The notes: generated by a model not told the origin, from the letters alone. 64,000 nt of DNA from Burkholderia ambifaria AMMD (GCF_000203915.1 NC_008391.1:620001-684000); one strand, 5' to 3'. Numbered from the stretch's first letter, positions 1-8,040 are shown. Numbers and translations are program-made.

Positions 1-323
1 GCATTTTTGTTTCCTCGTCTGTCTCCGGGGTGCAATTTTATCTCATAATGTAGGGTTTGCATGAGCGGGTTACGCAACCCGATTTCGCCGTCGCGACGCT
101 AAACTGACGCCGGATTTTCGTGCGCGGCCGCGGCGACGCGGGCGAGGACGACGGTCGGCGGCCGGGCTGGCGGGCCTGCCGACAGGAATCGGGCGTCACC
201 GCGCGAAGATCGCAGTCCCCAACCCGGCGGCTCCACGAACGGCCGCCGGCACAGCAAAACAACGCCCGGCACACCGAGGCGTGCCGCACCGCTTCCGGCG
301 GCGGCGGGCAACATGGAGAAGAC
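1..323. other. Leader region before the amino acid permease gene
   Basis: No convincing gene is seen here. The first 110 bases are AT-richer than the rest and probably belong to a promoter region. The reading frame of the permease extends upstream to 120, but that extension has a composition unlike any amino acid permease, so it is treated as non-coding. Confidence 0.4.
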
Positions 324-1709
324 ATGGTTTCTGGAAACGAGAAGGACGGCCTGAAGCGGGGGCTGAAGAACCGCCACATCCAGCTGATCGCGCTCGGCGG
401 CGCGCTCGGCACGGGGCTGTTCCTCGGCATCGCGCAGACGATCAAGATGGCCGGCCCGTCCGTGCTGCTCGGCTACGCGGTGGCCGGCATCGTCGCGTTC
501 TTCATCATGCGCCAGCTCGGCGAGATGGTCGTCGACGAGCCGGTGGCCGGCTCGTTCAGCTACTTCGCCGATAAATACGTCGGCCACTTCACCGGCTTCC
601 TGTCCGGCTGGAACTACTGGGTGCTGTACATCCTCGTGAGCATGGCCGAGCTGTCGGCCGTCGGGATCTACGTGCAGTACTGGTGGCCCGGCGTGCCGAC
701 CTGGGTGTCCGCGCTGGTGTTCTTCGTCGCGATCAACCTGCTGAACCTGGCGAGCGTGAAGTCGTACGGCGAGACGGAATTCTGGTTCTCGATCATCAAG
801 GTTGCCGCGATCGTCGGGATGATCGGCTTCGGCGGCTGGCTGCTCGCGAGCGGTCACGCGGGCCCGGAGGCGAGCATCGCGAATCTTTGGCAGCACGGCG
901 GCTTCTTCCCGAACGGCGTGTCGGGGCTCGTGATGTCGATGGCGGCGATCATGTTCTCGTTCGGCGGGCTGGAGCTGATCGGCATCACCGCGGCCGAGGC
1001 CGACGATCCGAAGCACAGCATTCCGCGCGCGACCAACCAGGTGATCTACCGGATCCTGATTTTCTACATCGGCGCGCTGGCGGTGCTGCTGTCGCTGTAT
1101 CCGTGGGAAAAGGTCGTCACCGGCGGCAGCCCGTTCGTGCTGATCTTCCATGCACTGAGCAGCAACCTGGTCGCGAACGTGCTGAACGTGGTCGTGCTGA
1201 CGGCCGCGCTGTCGGTCTACAACAGCGGCGTGTACAGCAACAGCCGGATGCTGTTCGGCCTCGCGAAGCAGGGCAATGCGCCGAAGGTGCTGTGCTCGGT
1301 GAACAAGCGCGGCATTCCGCTCGCCGCGCTCGGCGCGTCGGCGCTCGCGACCGGCGCGTGCGTGCTGGTCAACTACTTCATGCCGGGCAAGGCGTTCGAG
1401 GTGCTGATGGGCCTCGTCGTGTCGGCGCTGATCATCAACTGGGCGATGATCACGCTGATCCACCTGAAGTTCCGCCAGGCCAAGCGCATCGCCGGGGAGC
1501 AGACTTCGTTCCGCAGTCTGGCCTATCCTTTCACGAATTACCTGTGCCTGGTGTTCATGGCCGGCATTCTCGTCGTGATGTACCTGACGCCGGATCTCCG
1601 TCTGTCGGTGTACCTGATCCCCGTATGGCTCGCGGTGCTCGCGATCGGGTATCGCTTCCGTCAGAAGAATGCGGGCTACGCGATGCGCGACGGCGCGTCC
1701 GCACGCTGA
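324..1709 (+). CDS. Aromatic amino acid permease (AroP/PheP type, APC superfamily)
   Basis: A 461-residue inner-membrane proton-coupled amino acid importer. After a short polar N-terminus it carries the AroP/PheP signature: RGLKNRHIQLIALGG, GTGLFLG and then MRQLGEMVVDEPVAGSFS, and about twelve hydrophobic segments follow. The ATG at 324 is chosen because homology begins directly after it; the upstream extension is not permease-like. An aromatic aminotransferase follows 43 bp downstream on the same strand, so uptake plus transamination of Phe, Tyr or Trp is the likely job. Family membership is secure. The exact substrate is inferred from the resemblance to PheP/AroP and from the neighbour; a different member of the AAT family (for example proline- or GABA-specific) cannot be excluded. 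Confidence 0.85.
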   Translation: MVSGNEKDGLKRGLKNRHIQLIALGGALGTGLFLGIAQTIKMAGPSVLLGYAVAGIVAFFIMRQLGEMVVDEPVAGSFSYFADKYVGHFTGFLSGWNYWVLYILVSMAELSAVGIYVQYWWPGVPTWVSALVFFVAINLLNLASVKSYGETEFWFSIIKVAAIVGMIGFGGWLLASGHAGPEASIANLWQHGGFFPNGVSGLVMSMAAIMFSFGGLELIGITAAEADDPKHSIPRATNQVIYRILIFYIGALAVLLSLYPWEKVVTGGSPFVLIFHALSSNLVANVLNVVVLTAALSVYNSGVYSNSRMLFGLAKQGNAPKVLCSVNKRGIPLAALGASALATGACVLVNYFMPGKAFEVLMGLVVSALIINWAMITLIHLKFRQAKRIAGEQTSFRSLAYPFTNYLCLVFMAGILVVMYLTPDLRLSVYLIPVWLAVLAIGYRFRQKNAGYAMRDGASAR

Positions 1710-1752
1710 CACGGGCACCACGACCATCCTTCCAGACGAGACCGACATAGCC

Positions 1753-2955
1753 ATGTTCGAACACATCGACGCGTACCCGGGCGATCCGATCCTGACGCTC
1801 AACGAGAACTTCCAGAAAGATCCGCGCGATCAGAAGGTCAACCTGAGCATCGGCATCTATTTCGATGCAGAAGGCCGGATTCCCGTGATGGGCGCCGTGC
1901 GCGAAGCCGAAACCGCGCTGCAGCGCGACCTCGGCCCGAAACCCTATCTGCCGATGGTCGGCCTCGCCGCGTATCGCGACGCCGTGCAGGCGCTCGTGTT
2001 CGGCGCCGATCACCCGGCGCGCGCGGCCGGCCGCATCGCGACCGTGCAGACGCTCGGCGGCTCGGGCGCGCTGAAGGTGGGCGCCGATTTCCTGAAGCGC
2101 TACTTCCCGGACGCGCAGGTATGGCTCAGCGATCCGAGCTGGGAGAACCACCGCTTCATCTTCGAGCGCGCCGGCTTCACGGTGAACACGTATCCGTACT
2201 ACGACGAAGCGACGGGCGGCCTGAAGTTCGACGCGATGCTCGCGGCGATCGACGCGCTGCCGGCGCGCAGCATCGTGCTGCTGCACGCGTGCTGTCACAA
2301 CCCGACCGGCGTCGATCTCGACGAAGGCCAGTGGGAGAAGCTGATCGACGTGATCGAGGCGCGCGGGCTGCTGCCGTTCGTCGACATGGCGTACCAGGGC
2401 TTCGGCGCGGGCCTCGACGCGGATGCGTTCGCGGTGCGCGAACTGGCCCGCCGCGGCGTGCCGGCGCTCGTCGCGAACTCGTTCTCGAAGAATTTCTCGC
2501 TGTACGGCGAGCGGGTCGGCGGCCTGAGCGTCGTCTGCGAGGATGCGGCCGCGGCCGAGCGCGTGCTGGGCCAACTGGCCGGCGCGGTGCGCTCGAACTA
2601 CAGCAACCCGCAAACCTACGGCGCAAAGGTCGTGGCGACGGTGCTCAACACGCCGGCGCTGCGCAAGCAGTGGGAAGAAGAGCTTGCCGCGATGTGCCGC
2701 CGCATCGCGCGCATGCGCCAGTCGATCCACGACGGCCTGCGCGACCACGTCAGCGGTGAAGCGCTCACGCGCTACGTGAAGCAGCGCGGGATGTTCACGT
2801 ACACGGGCCTGACCGAAGCCCAGGTCGACGCGCTGCGCGAAGTGCACGGCGTGTACATCCTGCGTTCGGGCCGCATGTGCGTCGCGGGCCTGAACGATTC
2901 GAACGTCGGCATCGTCGCGGAATCCATCGGCAAGGTGCTGAAGAGCGGCGTCTGA
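1753..2955 (+). CDS. tyrB: Aromatic amino acid aminotransferase (class I, TyrB/AspC family)
   Basis: A 400-residue PLP enzyme of fold type I. It starts MFEHIDAYPGDPILTLNE, typical of TyrB/AspC, and has the CHNPTGVD motif, the VDMAYQGFG segment and the PLP lysine in NSFSKNFSLYGERVG. The size matches the family. It would interconvert aromatic (and often Asp/Glu) amino acids with their 2-oxo acids in the cytoplasm. It sits 43 bp behind the aromatic permease and is followed by a strong terminator, so the two probably form an operon. Tyrosine transamination would give 4-hydroxyphenylpyruvate; an HPPD-family gene occurs far downstream in this window but not in the same operon. An aspartate aminotransferase preference is the main alternative. 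Confidence 0.85.
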   Translation: MFEHIDAYPGDPILTLNENFQKDPRDQKVNLSIGIYFDAEGRIPVMGAVREAETALQRDLGPKPYLPMVGLAAYRDAVQALVFGADHPARAAGRIATVQTLGGSGALKVGADFLKRYFPDAQVWLSDPSWENHRFIFERAGFTVNTYPYYDEATGGLKFDAMLAAIDALPARSIVLLHACCHNPTGVDLDEGQWEKLIDVIEARGLLPFVDMAYQGFGAGLDADAFAVRELARRGVPALVANSFSKNFSLYGERVGGLSVVCEDAAAAERVLGQLAGAVRSNYSNPQTYGAKVVATVLNTPALRKQWEEELAAMCRRIARMRQSIHDGLRDHVSGEALTRYVKQRGMFTYTGLTEAQVDALREVHGVYILRSGRMCVAGLNDSNVGIVAESIGKVLKSGV

Positions 2956-2988
2956 CCGCACGCCTTCGGGCGCCCGATCGTTTCGCCG

Positions 2989-3025
2989 AACCGGCTGTCT
3001 CCTTCGTGGAGGCAGCCGGTTTTTT
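2989..3025 (+). terminator. Rho-independent terminator after tyrB
   Basis: The stem pairs AACCGGCTGTCTCC with GGAGGCAGCCGGTT around a short TTCGT loop and runs directly into a T-tract. It lies 33 bp behind the aminotransferase stop codon. Confidence 0.9.
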
Positions 3026-3084
3026 GTTGCGTGGCGGCGGCGCGGCGCTACGATGGAAGCTCGAACGCATGACGAAGGAGCGGC

Positions 3085-3483
3085 ATGGCAATTCGAATCG
3101 TACGGCTCGGCACGCCGCGCGCGGCCGGCGAGGGCCTGAGGATCGGCACGGTGCGGCGACCGCCGCGCGGCGTACCCAAGGCGGAATTCGCATCGCGCAA
3201 CTACTATGATGTATGGTTGCCGACGCTGTCGCCGAGCCCCGAGCTCGTCGCGCAGGCGCTGGCGGCCGAAACCGACGCCGAATGGCGCGCGTTCACGCGC
3301 CGCTTTCGCGCGGAGATGGCGCATGGCGACGCGCCGAAGGTGCTGGATCTGCTCGCCGCGCTGTCGGCGACGAGCGCGTTCTCGATCGGTTGCTACTGCG
3401 AGGACGAACGCCGCTGCCATCGCGGCGTGCTGCGCGAACTACTGGCCGAGCGCGGTGCGGCAATCGACGCGGACGCGGGCTGA
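3085..3483 (+). CDS. DUF488 family protein
   Basis: A 132-residue cytoplasmic protein of the DUF488 family. The arrangement RLGTPRAAGEGLRIGTVRRPPRGVPK, then NYYDVWLPTLSPSPEL and CYCEDERRCHRGVL near residues 105-120 is characteristic. The cysteine-containing CYCEDERRCHR segment is conserved in the family. A ribosome binding site (GAAGGAGCGGC) lies just upstream of the ATG. The function is not established. The gene stands between the tyrB terminator and a block of small stress genes under an FNR-type box, but no such box precedes it. Confidence 0.75.
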   Translation: MAIRIVRLGTPRAAGEGLRIGTVRRPPRGVPKAEFASRNYYDVWLPTLSPSPELVAQALAAETDAEWRAFTRRFRAEMAHGDAPKVLDLLAALSATSAFSIGCYCEDERRCHRGVLRELLAERGAAIDADAG

Positions 3484-3536
3484 ACGCCGCTCCACGCCAT
3501 GCGAAGGGCGCCGCATCGTGCGGCGCAGCGAAGCCG

Positions 3537-3550
3537 TTGACGTGGGTCAA
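3537..3550 (+). promoter_or_regulatory. FNR-type box TTGACGTGGGTCAA
   Basis: A perfect TTGAC-N4-GTCAA dyad in the gap before the DUF1488 gene. If used as a class II site centred at -41.5, transcription would begin near 3585, just before the coding region. Two FNR paralogues with the canonical recognition helix are encoded in the window. Confidence 0.75.
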
Positions 3551-3615
3551 GCGTGCGGCCGTGCAGGCGGCTATGCTCATGTCATGGGATCGTCACGACG
3601 ATGACAGGCGGACAG

Positions 3616-3894
3616 ATGCAGATTGCCTTTCCACCGGAACCGCCCGAATATTGCGGACGCGATCTGGTCGTCGCATTTTCGGCGCTGGTCGATGGTCGCT
3701 GCGTGCAGTGCGCGATCACGGCCGAAGCGCTGGAAGACCATTTCGGCGCGCCGTCGCTGCTCGAGCGGGATCTGCTCGCTGCGTTCGAAGCACATCGGTC
3801 GGCGATCGATGCGATGGCACGACGGATGCTCGAAGAAATCGGGGGACGGCCGGTGTTGCTGCATAGCGGTCATTTCCGGCTCGAGGACGACTGA
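3616..3894 (+). CDS. DUF1488 domain protein
   Basis: A 92-residue protein that starts MQIAFPPEPPEYCGRD and continues VAFSALVDGRCVQCAITAEALEDHFG, the pattern of the short DUF1488 family of Burkholderiales. An alternative ATG at 3601 would add five residues; the later start has AGGCGG at a better distance. It is first in a run of three small genes behind an exact FNR-type box, which suggests a role in oxygen-limited or stationary growth. No enzymatic motif is visible and the molecular function is unknown. Confidence 0.7.
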   Translation: MQIAFPPEPPEYCGRDLVVAFSALVDGRCVQCAITAEALEDHFGAPSLLERDLLAAFEAHRSAIDAMARRMLEEIGGRPVLLHSGHFRLEDD

Positions 3895-3910
3895 TCCCGC
3901 AGGAGGGCGC

Positions 3911-4150
3911 ATGACACTGCAAGGTACGATTCATGAACGCGACTGGTCGGTCGAAATCGAGACGCGACCATGCGAATCCGGCGAGTTCCGCTGTCGTGTG
4001 TCCGTCGAGCATGGCACGGGGGCGGCGCGTTTTCATCACACGTTCGAACACAGTCACGCGTATCCGACCGAGCACGAGGCGGCGATCGAAGGGCTGCGGG
4101 CCGGGATGACGTGGATCGAAATGAAGGCGTCGCAGACATTCAGCGTATGA
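3911..4150 (+). CDS. Small conserved-looking protein, function unknown
   Basis: A 79-residue acidic protein starting MTLQGTIHERDWSVEIE, with no signal peptide or membrane segment. The ATG is preceded by GCAGGAGGGCGC, a strong ribosome binding site, and lies only 16 bp behind the DUF1488 stop, so the two are probably cotranscribed from the FNR-type box at 3537. The alternation of charged and hydrophobic residues (WSVEIETRP, FRCRVSVEHG) suggests a small beta-rich domain. I do not recognise a family. Confidence 0.6.
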   Translation: MTLQGTIHERDWSVEIETRPCESGEFRCRVSVEHGTGAARFHHTFEHSHAYPTEHEAAIEGLRAGMTWIEMKASQTFSV

Positions 4151-4292
4151 ATTCTCTCGCGCCGATGGTTGCGCGCAGGTGGGGCTGCCACGGGCAGTGA
4201 GCGCCGCGTCGGTCATCGCGCCGCGTACGGGACAGGGATACACAGTGACAGGTACGCGGTCGACGGGCACCGATCTCGTCAGGAGGCGCCCC

Positions 4293-4646
4293 ATGGGCGT
4301 GGGCATGCAGATCGTCTGCGTCGGATTCACGGGGTATGCCGCACTCGAAGCCGAGGCGGGGGCGCAACTGGTGCGGCTCGAGCGATTCCGCGCACGGCTC
4401 GCCGATTGCCGGCTGACGATCGAGTCGCGCACGACCGATGACGGCGACCGGACCTACGACGTGCGGCTCGAACTGCTGATGCACGATCGCGCCCCGGCAT
4501 CGCTGCCGTCGAGCACCGGCCACGACGTGAACGACACGATGCGCCGCGCGTTCGCGCACGCCGAACAGGCGCTGTCCGCGTGGCACGCGGACGAATCCGA
4601 AGCCGTCGCGTTACGTCAGGTCAAGACGGGCGCCGCCGCGCAATGA
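4293..4646 (+). CDS. HPF/RaiA-like ribosome-associated protein
   Basis: A 117-residue protein with the layout of the ribosome hibernation factor (S30EA/HPF/RaiA) fold: an N-terminal strand (MQIVCVGF), a helix with RLERFRARLADCRLTIE, a strand (YDVRLELLMHD), then DVNDTMRRAFAHAEQAL, which mirrors the family's closing D-x-AI-DAF-x-A-xx-QL helix. This similarity is my reading of the pattern and needs a profile search. AGGAGG just before the ATG at 4293 supports the start. It would bind 30S subunits under stress. It shares orientation with the DUF1488 genes, 142 bp behind the preceding stop. The overall length fits short HPF, without the long dimerisation tail. Confidence 0.6.
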   Translation: MGVGMQIVCVGFTGYAALEAEAGAQLVRLERFRARLADCRLTIESRTTDDGDRTYDVRLELLMHDRAPASLPSSTGHDVNDTMRRAFAHAEQALSAWHADESEAVALRQVKTGAAAQ

Positions 4647-4670
4647 TGCCGGCCGCCCGCGCTCTATCCG

Positions 4671-5450
4671 TCAGACCTGGGCGAGCGCCTGCGCGTCGAT
4701 GATCCGCACGCGCTTGCCGCGTGTTTCGACGAGCGACTCCCGATGGAACCGCGAGAACATCCGGCTCACCGTCTCGAGCTTCATGCCGAGATAGCAGCCG
4801 ATTTCCTCGCGCGTCATCCGCAGGTTGAATTCCGATGCCGAATAACCGCGCGCCTCGAAGCGCGACGACAGGTTCAGCAGGAAATGCGCGACGCGCTGCT
4901 CGGCCGACATCGTGCCGAGCAGCAGCATCTGGCTCGATTCGCGGACGATCTCGCTGCTCAGCATCTGATAGAGAAAATGCTGCATCGATTTCATTTCGCG
5001 GCATGCGGCTTCGAGCGCGACGAACGGGATGATGCATACGACGCTGTCCTCGAGCGCGATCGCGTCGCAACAGTGCCGGCCGGTGCCGATGCCGTCCATG
5101 CCGAGCGTTTCGCCGGCGATCTGGAAGCCGTTCACGTGCTCGCGGCCGTCGCGATGCATCATCACCGTCTTGAACGAGCCCGCGCGCACCGCATAGATGC
5201 TCTGGAACGGGTCGTCGGTGCGGAACAGAGAGTCGCCCTGGCGAACGTGCCGGGTCGAGCAGATGATCGCGTCGAGGCGGCCGTATTCGTCCGCGGTCAG
5301 GTCGGGCGGCAGGCACATCGAGCGCATCGCGCACACTGAGCAGCGCGCGGCCGGATGTTTGGCGGTATCGGTGCGTGCGACCGCGTGAAGCGGCATCGGT
5401 GGCCGAGCCGCGGCGGGCGGGGCGGTGGCGAAGGCGGTGGCGGTAGACAT
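4671..5450 (-). CDS. fnr: FNR-type oxygen-sensing transcription regulator (first copy)
   Basis: A 259-residue Crp/Fnr regulator. The iron-sulfur ligands of FNR are present: C37, C40 and C46 in CSVCAMRSMC and the fourth at C139 in VVCIIPF. A cyclic-nucleotide-binding-type beta roll (about 60-150), a dimerisation helix and a C-terminal winged helix (about 195-245) follow. The recognition helix reads LETVSRMFSRF, with the E, S and R that contact TTGAT half-sites in E. coli FNR. It therefore probably senses oxygen through a [4Fe-4S] cluster and reads the FNR boxes seen in this window. It lies 17 bp behind a receiver-only gene on the same strand, so the two are likely cotranscribed. A close paralogue is at 62908-63681. 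Confidence 0.88.
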   Translation of the reverse strand: MSTATAFATAPPAAARPPMPLHAVARTDTAKHPAARCSVCAMRSMCLPPDLTADEYGRLDAIICSTRHVRQGDSLFRTDDPFQSIYAVRAGSFKTVMMHRDGREHVNGFQIAGETLGMDGIGTGRHCCDAIALEDSVVCIIPFVALEAACREMKSMQHFLYQMLSSEIVRESSQMLLLGTMSAEQRVAHFLLNLSSRFEARGYSASEFNLRMTREEIGCYLGMKLETVSRMFSRFHRESLVETRGKRVRIIDAQALAQV

Positions 5451-5467
5451 GAATCACTCCGGCTCGA

Positions 5468-5875
5468 TCAGGGTTGGTGCGCGCGAGCGTGCACCAGGGA
5501 TTCGATGACGCGGCATGCAGCGTCGAATTCGGCGGTCTTGTCGAAGAAATAATCGGCTCCGGCCGCCGCGCATGCATCTCTGAATGCAAGCGCCGAGTGG
5601 TTCGTCAGCACGATCGTGACGACGGGCGGCGCGGCCTTCGACAGCATCCCGATCAGCTCGAGACCGCCGCCGTCCGCGAGCCGCAGGTCGACGATCACGA
5701 CGTCCGCGCGGCTGCTGCGGATGTGCGTCCACGCGTCCTGGCCGTCTTCTGCTTCGCCGACGACCACGACGCCGCCGATCGCGCCGACGAGCAGCGCGAT
5801 GCGTTGCCGCACGGCGACGGCGTGATCGACGAGGAACACCCTGAGCGCGACGGCGGGTGACAGGCTGGCATTCAT
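5468..5875 (-). CDS. Receiver-only response regulator
   Basis: A 135-residue stand-alone REC domain with no output domain. The phosphoacceptor aspartate is in VVIVDLRLADGGG, the switch threonine in IVLTNHSA and the conserved lysine in FFDKTAEFD. The N-terminal acidic pocket is reduced: VFLVDHAVAVRQR has one Asp where CheY-like proteins have two acidic residues, which may weaken metal binding. The start ATG at 5875 gives the expected domain length; longer frames upstream are not REC-like. The gene is immediately upstream of fnr and probably in its operon, so it may act by protein contact in the same pathway; that is inference. Confidence 0.8.
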   Translation of the reverse strand: MNASLSPAVALRVFLVDHAVAVRQRIALLVGAIGGVVVVGEAEDGQDAWTHIRSSRADVVIVDLRLADGGGLELIGMLSKAAPPVVTIVLTNHSALAFRDACAAAGADYFFDKTAEFDAACRVIESLVHARAHQP

Positions 5876-5931
5876 GCCCGCAGTATCGTGTTGCGCCGCC
5901 GAAAATGAAATCGGCCGAATTGGAAGTTTGT

Positions 5932-5969
5932 GTAGGCCGGTTCGACGCGTTGTAGGGCGATTCCTACAA
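5932..5969 (-). promoter_or_regulatory. Inverted-repeat operator TTGTAGGGCGATTCCTACAA with a leading half-site
   Basis: A TTGTAGG-N6-CCTACAA inverted repeat at 5950-5969 lies 75 bp before the receiver/fnr pair. A further GTAGG half-site sits exactly 20 bp before the GTAGG of the repeat (5932 against 5952). The same arrangement recurs upstream of the second fnr gene. The symmetry and size suit a NarL/FixJ-type regulator; that assignment is inference. Confidence 0.6.
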
Positions 5970-6063
5970 GCGTGGGCGAAAGCGGCGGCGACGCGCGGGG
6001 CGGGCCGCCGGGGGGCGTGGGCGATTGTCGGCCGCTGCCGTCGTTGCCGCCGCGGCGGTCGAA

Positions 6064-6999
6064 TCAGCCGCCCCGGCGCGCGTCCAGCGCATCGCGTGCC
6101 GTGCGGCACGCGGCCAGATCCCATGCGGCACAGCCGACGGTCTTGAACAGCAGCGGTCCGCTCCGCTCGAAGGCGCCGCGCAGGACGTCGGCGAGCGACG
6201 CGACCCGTTGCCAGTCGACCTGCGCGACGATCAGGTCGCCGGCCTCGTGGCGCGCGCCGGCCGGGTCGTCGACGACGAGCCGGCTGTGGCGCACGGTGTC
6301 GGCGTCGATCTCGGCGGCGTCCGCGGTGAACGCGCCGACGCCGACCACGAGGCGGCCTTCGCGCGCCGCTTCGCGATAGACGGGCGTACGGCTCGTCGTC
6401 AGCGTGACCACGACATCGATCGCATCGGGAATCGCGTCGCCGTCGAGCGGCGCGAGCTGCGGCGCCTGCGCGCGGTGCGCGGCGCAGAACGCGGCCGCGC
6501 TGCCGGCGCGCGAGCCGCGCACGTGCAGGCGCGCGTCCGGAAAGATCGCCGCCAGCGCTTCCGCGTGATTGGCCGCCTGCTTGCCGGTGCCGATCAGCAG
6601 GATGTCGCGCGGCGCGGCGCCGTGCAGCGCCTGGATGCCGAGCGCGGTGATGGCCGCCGTGCGGCGCCCGGTGACGGTCGGGCCGTCGAGCACGAAGCGC
6701 ATCTCGCCCGTCGTCGCGTCGTACGCGCTCACCTGGCCGAGGATCGTCGGCAGCCCGCGCGCGGCGTTGCCGGGGCACACGTTCACGAGCTTGTGGCTCG
6801 CGAGGTCGCGCGCGCTCGACGGCATCGACAGCATCACGCCGCCACCCTGAAGCGGCACGACGAGCCGTTCGGGGCTGACGATCTCGCCGGCCGCATACTC
6901 GGCGACGGTGTGCGTGAGCGTGGCGAGCAGCGCCGGGTAGTCGAGCAGCGCGGCCGTTTCGGCGGCATCGAAAGCGGGAATCCGGGAGAGGGCGGTCAT
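6064..6999 (-). CDS. Probable delta-1-pyrroline-2-carboxylate reductase (ornithine cyclodeaminase/mu-crystallin family)
   Basis: A 311-residue NAD(P)-dependent enzyme of the ornithine cyclodeaminase/mu-crystallin family. A substrate lobe (SPERLVVPLQGGGVMLSMPS, SHKLVNVCPGN) is followed by a Rossmann nucleotide motif ILLIGTGKQAANHAEAL near residue 130. Bacterial members next to a trans-3-hydroxy-L-proline dehydratase reduce pyrroline-2-carboxylate to L-proline, and exactly such a dehydratase is encoded at 9298 in this module. That context fixes the call more than the sequence alone, since ketimine reductases, alanine dehydrogenases and cyclodeaminases share the fold. The gene is divergent from the GntR regulator across a 263-bp gap that probably holds both promoters. 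Confidence 0.78.
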   Translation of the reverse strand: MTALSRIPAFDAAETAALLDYPALLATLTHTVAEYAAGEIVSPERLVVPLQGGGVMLSMPSSARDLASHKLVNVCPGNAARGLPTILGQVSAYDATTGEMRFVLDGPTVTGRRTAAITALGIQALHGAAPRDILLIGTGKQAANHAEALAAIFPDARLHVRGSRAGSAAAFCAAHRAQAPQLAPLDGDAIPDAIDVVVTLTTSRTPVYREAAREGRLVVGVGAFTADAAEIDADTVRHSRLVVDDPAGARHEAGDLIVAQVDWQRVASLADVLRGAFERSGPLLFKTVGCAAWDLAACRTARDALDARRGG

Positions 7000-7149
7000 C
7001 GTGTCGGTCGGTTGGATCGGTGAGCGTGGACGACGGGCGCAACGCGCGCTCGCCACGAAAGCTGCCGGAAATCGCGACGGCAGGCGGTCTGGATCAAATC
7101 TATACCAGTTGATGGCCGCCCGGCAATCCGTAAAATCGGGCAGATGACT

Positions 7150-7160
7150 GATTTTGGTTC
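7150..7160. promoter_or_regulatory. Candidate GntR operator half GATTTTGGTTC
   Basis: This element lies in the divergent gap between the reductase and GntR genes. The core GATTTTGGT recurs in reverse orientation at 8032-8040, before the binding-protein gene. Shared presence at both promoters of one module suggests the operator of the local GntR regulator. Confidence 0.35.
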
Positions 7161-7262
7161 TAATATCCGTCCAGATGGGCCGTCGCACGTGCCGGCCCGC
7201 TGCGCTGCGGTATCGTGCGCACCATTCCCGAACCACGCCCCCCGACCTGGCAGGAGCCCCAG

Positions 7263-8000
7263 ATGATGTCCGCGCGTCCCGAATCCCTTGAAGCCGGTTT
7301 CCGGCCGCTGCAGATCTACGAGCAGGTCGCCGAGAAGATCCGCGACGAGATCCGCGCGGGGCGCTATCCGGCCGATTCGAGGCTGCCGTCCGAGCGCGAG
7401 CTCGCGGCGCTGTTCCAGGTCGGCCGGCCGGCGGTGCGCGAGGCGCTCGGCGCATTGCAGAACGAAGGGCTGGTGTTCACGAAGCGCAATTCGGGCACCT
7501 ACGTCGTGCCGGCGCCGCTCGACGTGCTCGCGCAGCGCGGCGACACGCGAAGCGCGCCGGATGCCGACTTCAGCCCGACGTCGACGCTCGACGTGCGGCT
7601 CATCCTCGAGCCCGCGATCGCGCGCCTCGCGGCCGCGCACGGCCGAGCCGATCCGATCGCCGAAGGCTATCTCGCGCAGATGGAAACCATCACCGATGTC
7701 GACGATCCGCGGCAGCGCGCGCTGTGGAACGAGAGCGACCGGCTGTTCCACCGGCAGCTCGCGCTGATGACCGGCGACGCGCTGATCGTGAAGATCGCCG
7801 ACGAAGTCGCGAAGACGATGGACCAGCCGCTATGGAAACGGCTGAAGGACGACGGCATCTACGACGCGGGCCGGATCCGGCTCTACGTGTCCGAGCACCG
7901 GCTGATCTACGAGGCGATCGTGTCCGGCGACGCCGATGCGGCCGCGTTCTATGTGGAGCAGCACATTCTCCGGGTGCGGCGCGACATCACGCCGAAGTAA
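7263..8000 (+). CDS. GntR-family regulator (FadR/FCD subfamily)
   Basis: A 245-residue regulator. The N-terminal winged helix (about 20-85) reads EKIRDEIRAGRYPADSRLPSERELAALFQVGRPAVREALGALQNEGLVF, recognised as GntR in sections. The C-terminal helical FCD ligand domain (about 105-235) follows, with conserved Asp/His-type positions in RLILEPAIARLAA and EHRLIYEAIVSGD. The ATG at 7263 is chosen for the GGAG box just upstream; a frame opening at 7215 would add 16 residues. It lies between the reductase (divergent) and the binding-protein gene (same strand) and most likely controls this hydroxyproline module in response to its substrate or to pyrroline-2-carboxylate. Confidence 0.85.
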   Translation: MMSARPESLEAGFRPLQIYEQVAEKIRDEIRAGRYPADSRLPSERELAALFQVGRPAVREALGALQNEGLVFTKRNSGTYVVPAPLDVLAQRGDTRSAPDADFSPTSTLDVRLILEPAIARLAAAHGRADPIAEGYLAQMETITDVDDPRQRALWNESDRLFHRQLALMTGDALIVKIADEVAKTMDQPLWKRLKDDGIYDAGRIRLYVSEHRLIYEAIVSGDADAAAFYVEQHILRVRRDITPK

Positions 8001-8017
8001 CGCACCCCGCGGCATTC

Positions 8018-8040
8018 TGGTCTGAAATATGACCAAAATC
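8018..8040 (+). promoter_or_regulatory. Inverted repeat TGGTC-N8-GACCA, candidate GntR operator
   Basis: TGGTC at 8018-8022 and GACCA at 8031-8035 form a dyad, extended on the right by AAATC so that it also contains the reverse complement of the GATTTTGGT core at 7150. It lies about 100 bp before the binding-protein start codon, in the AT-rich promoter gap. Confidence 0.45.

Noticed and set aside
99..1802. Long minus-strand reading frame opposite the permease (567 codons)
   Set aside because: It is a high-GC shadow of the permease gene: composition is Arg/His/Asp-rich with no domain, and the opposite strand has a complete known protein.
1555..3420. Minus-strand frame of 621 codons over tyrB
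   Set aside because: Antisense shadow of the aminotransferase and DUF488 genes; no recognisable domain or ribosome binding site.
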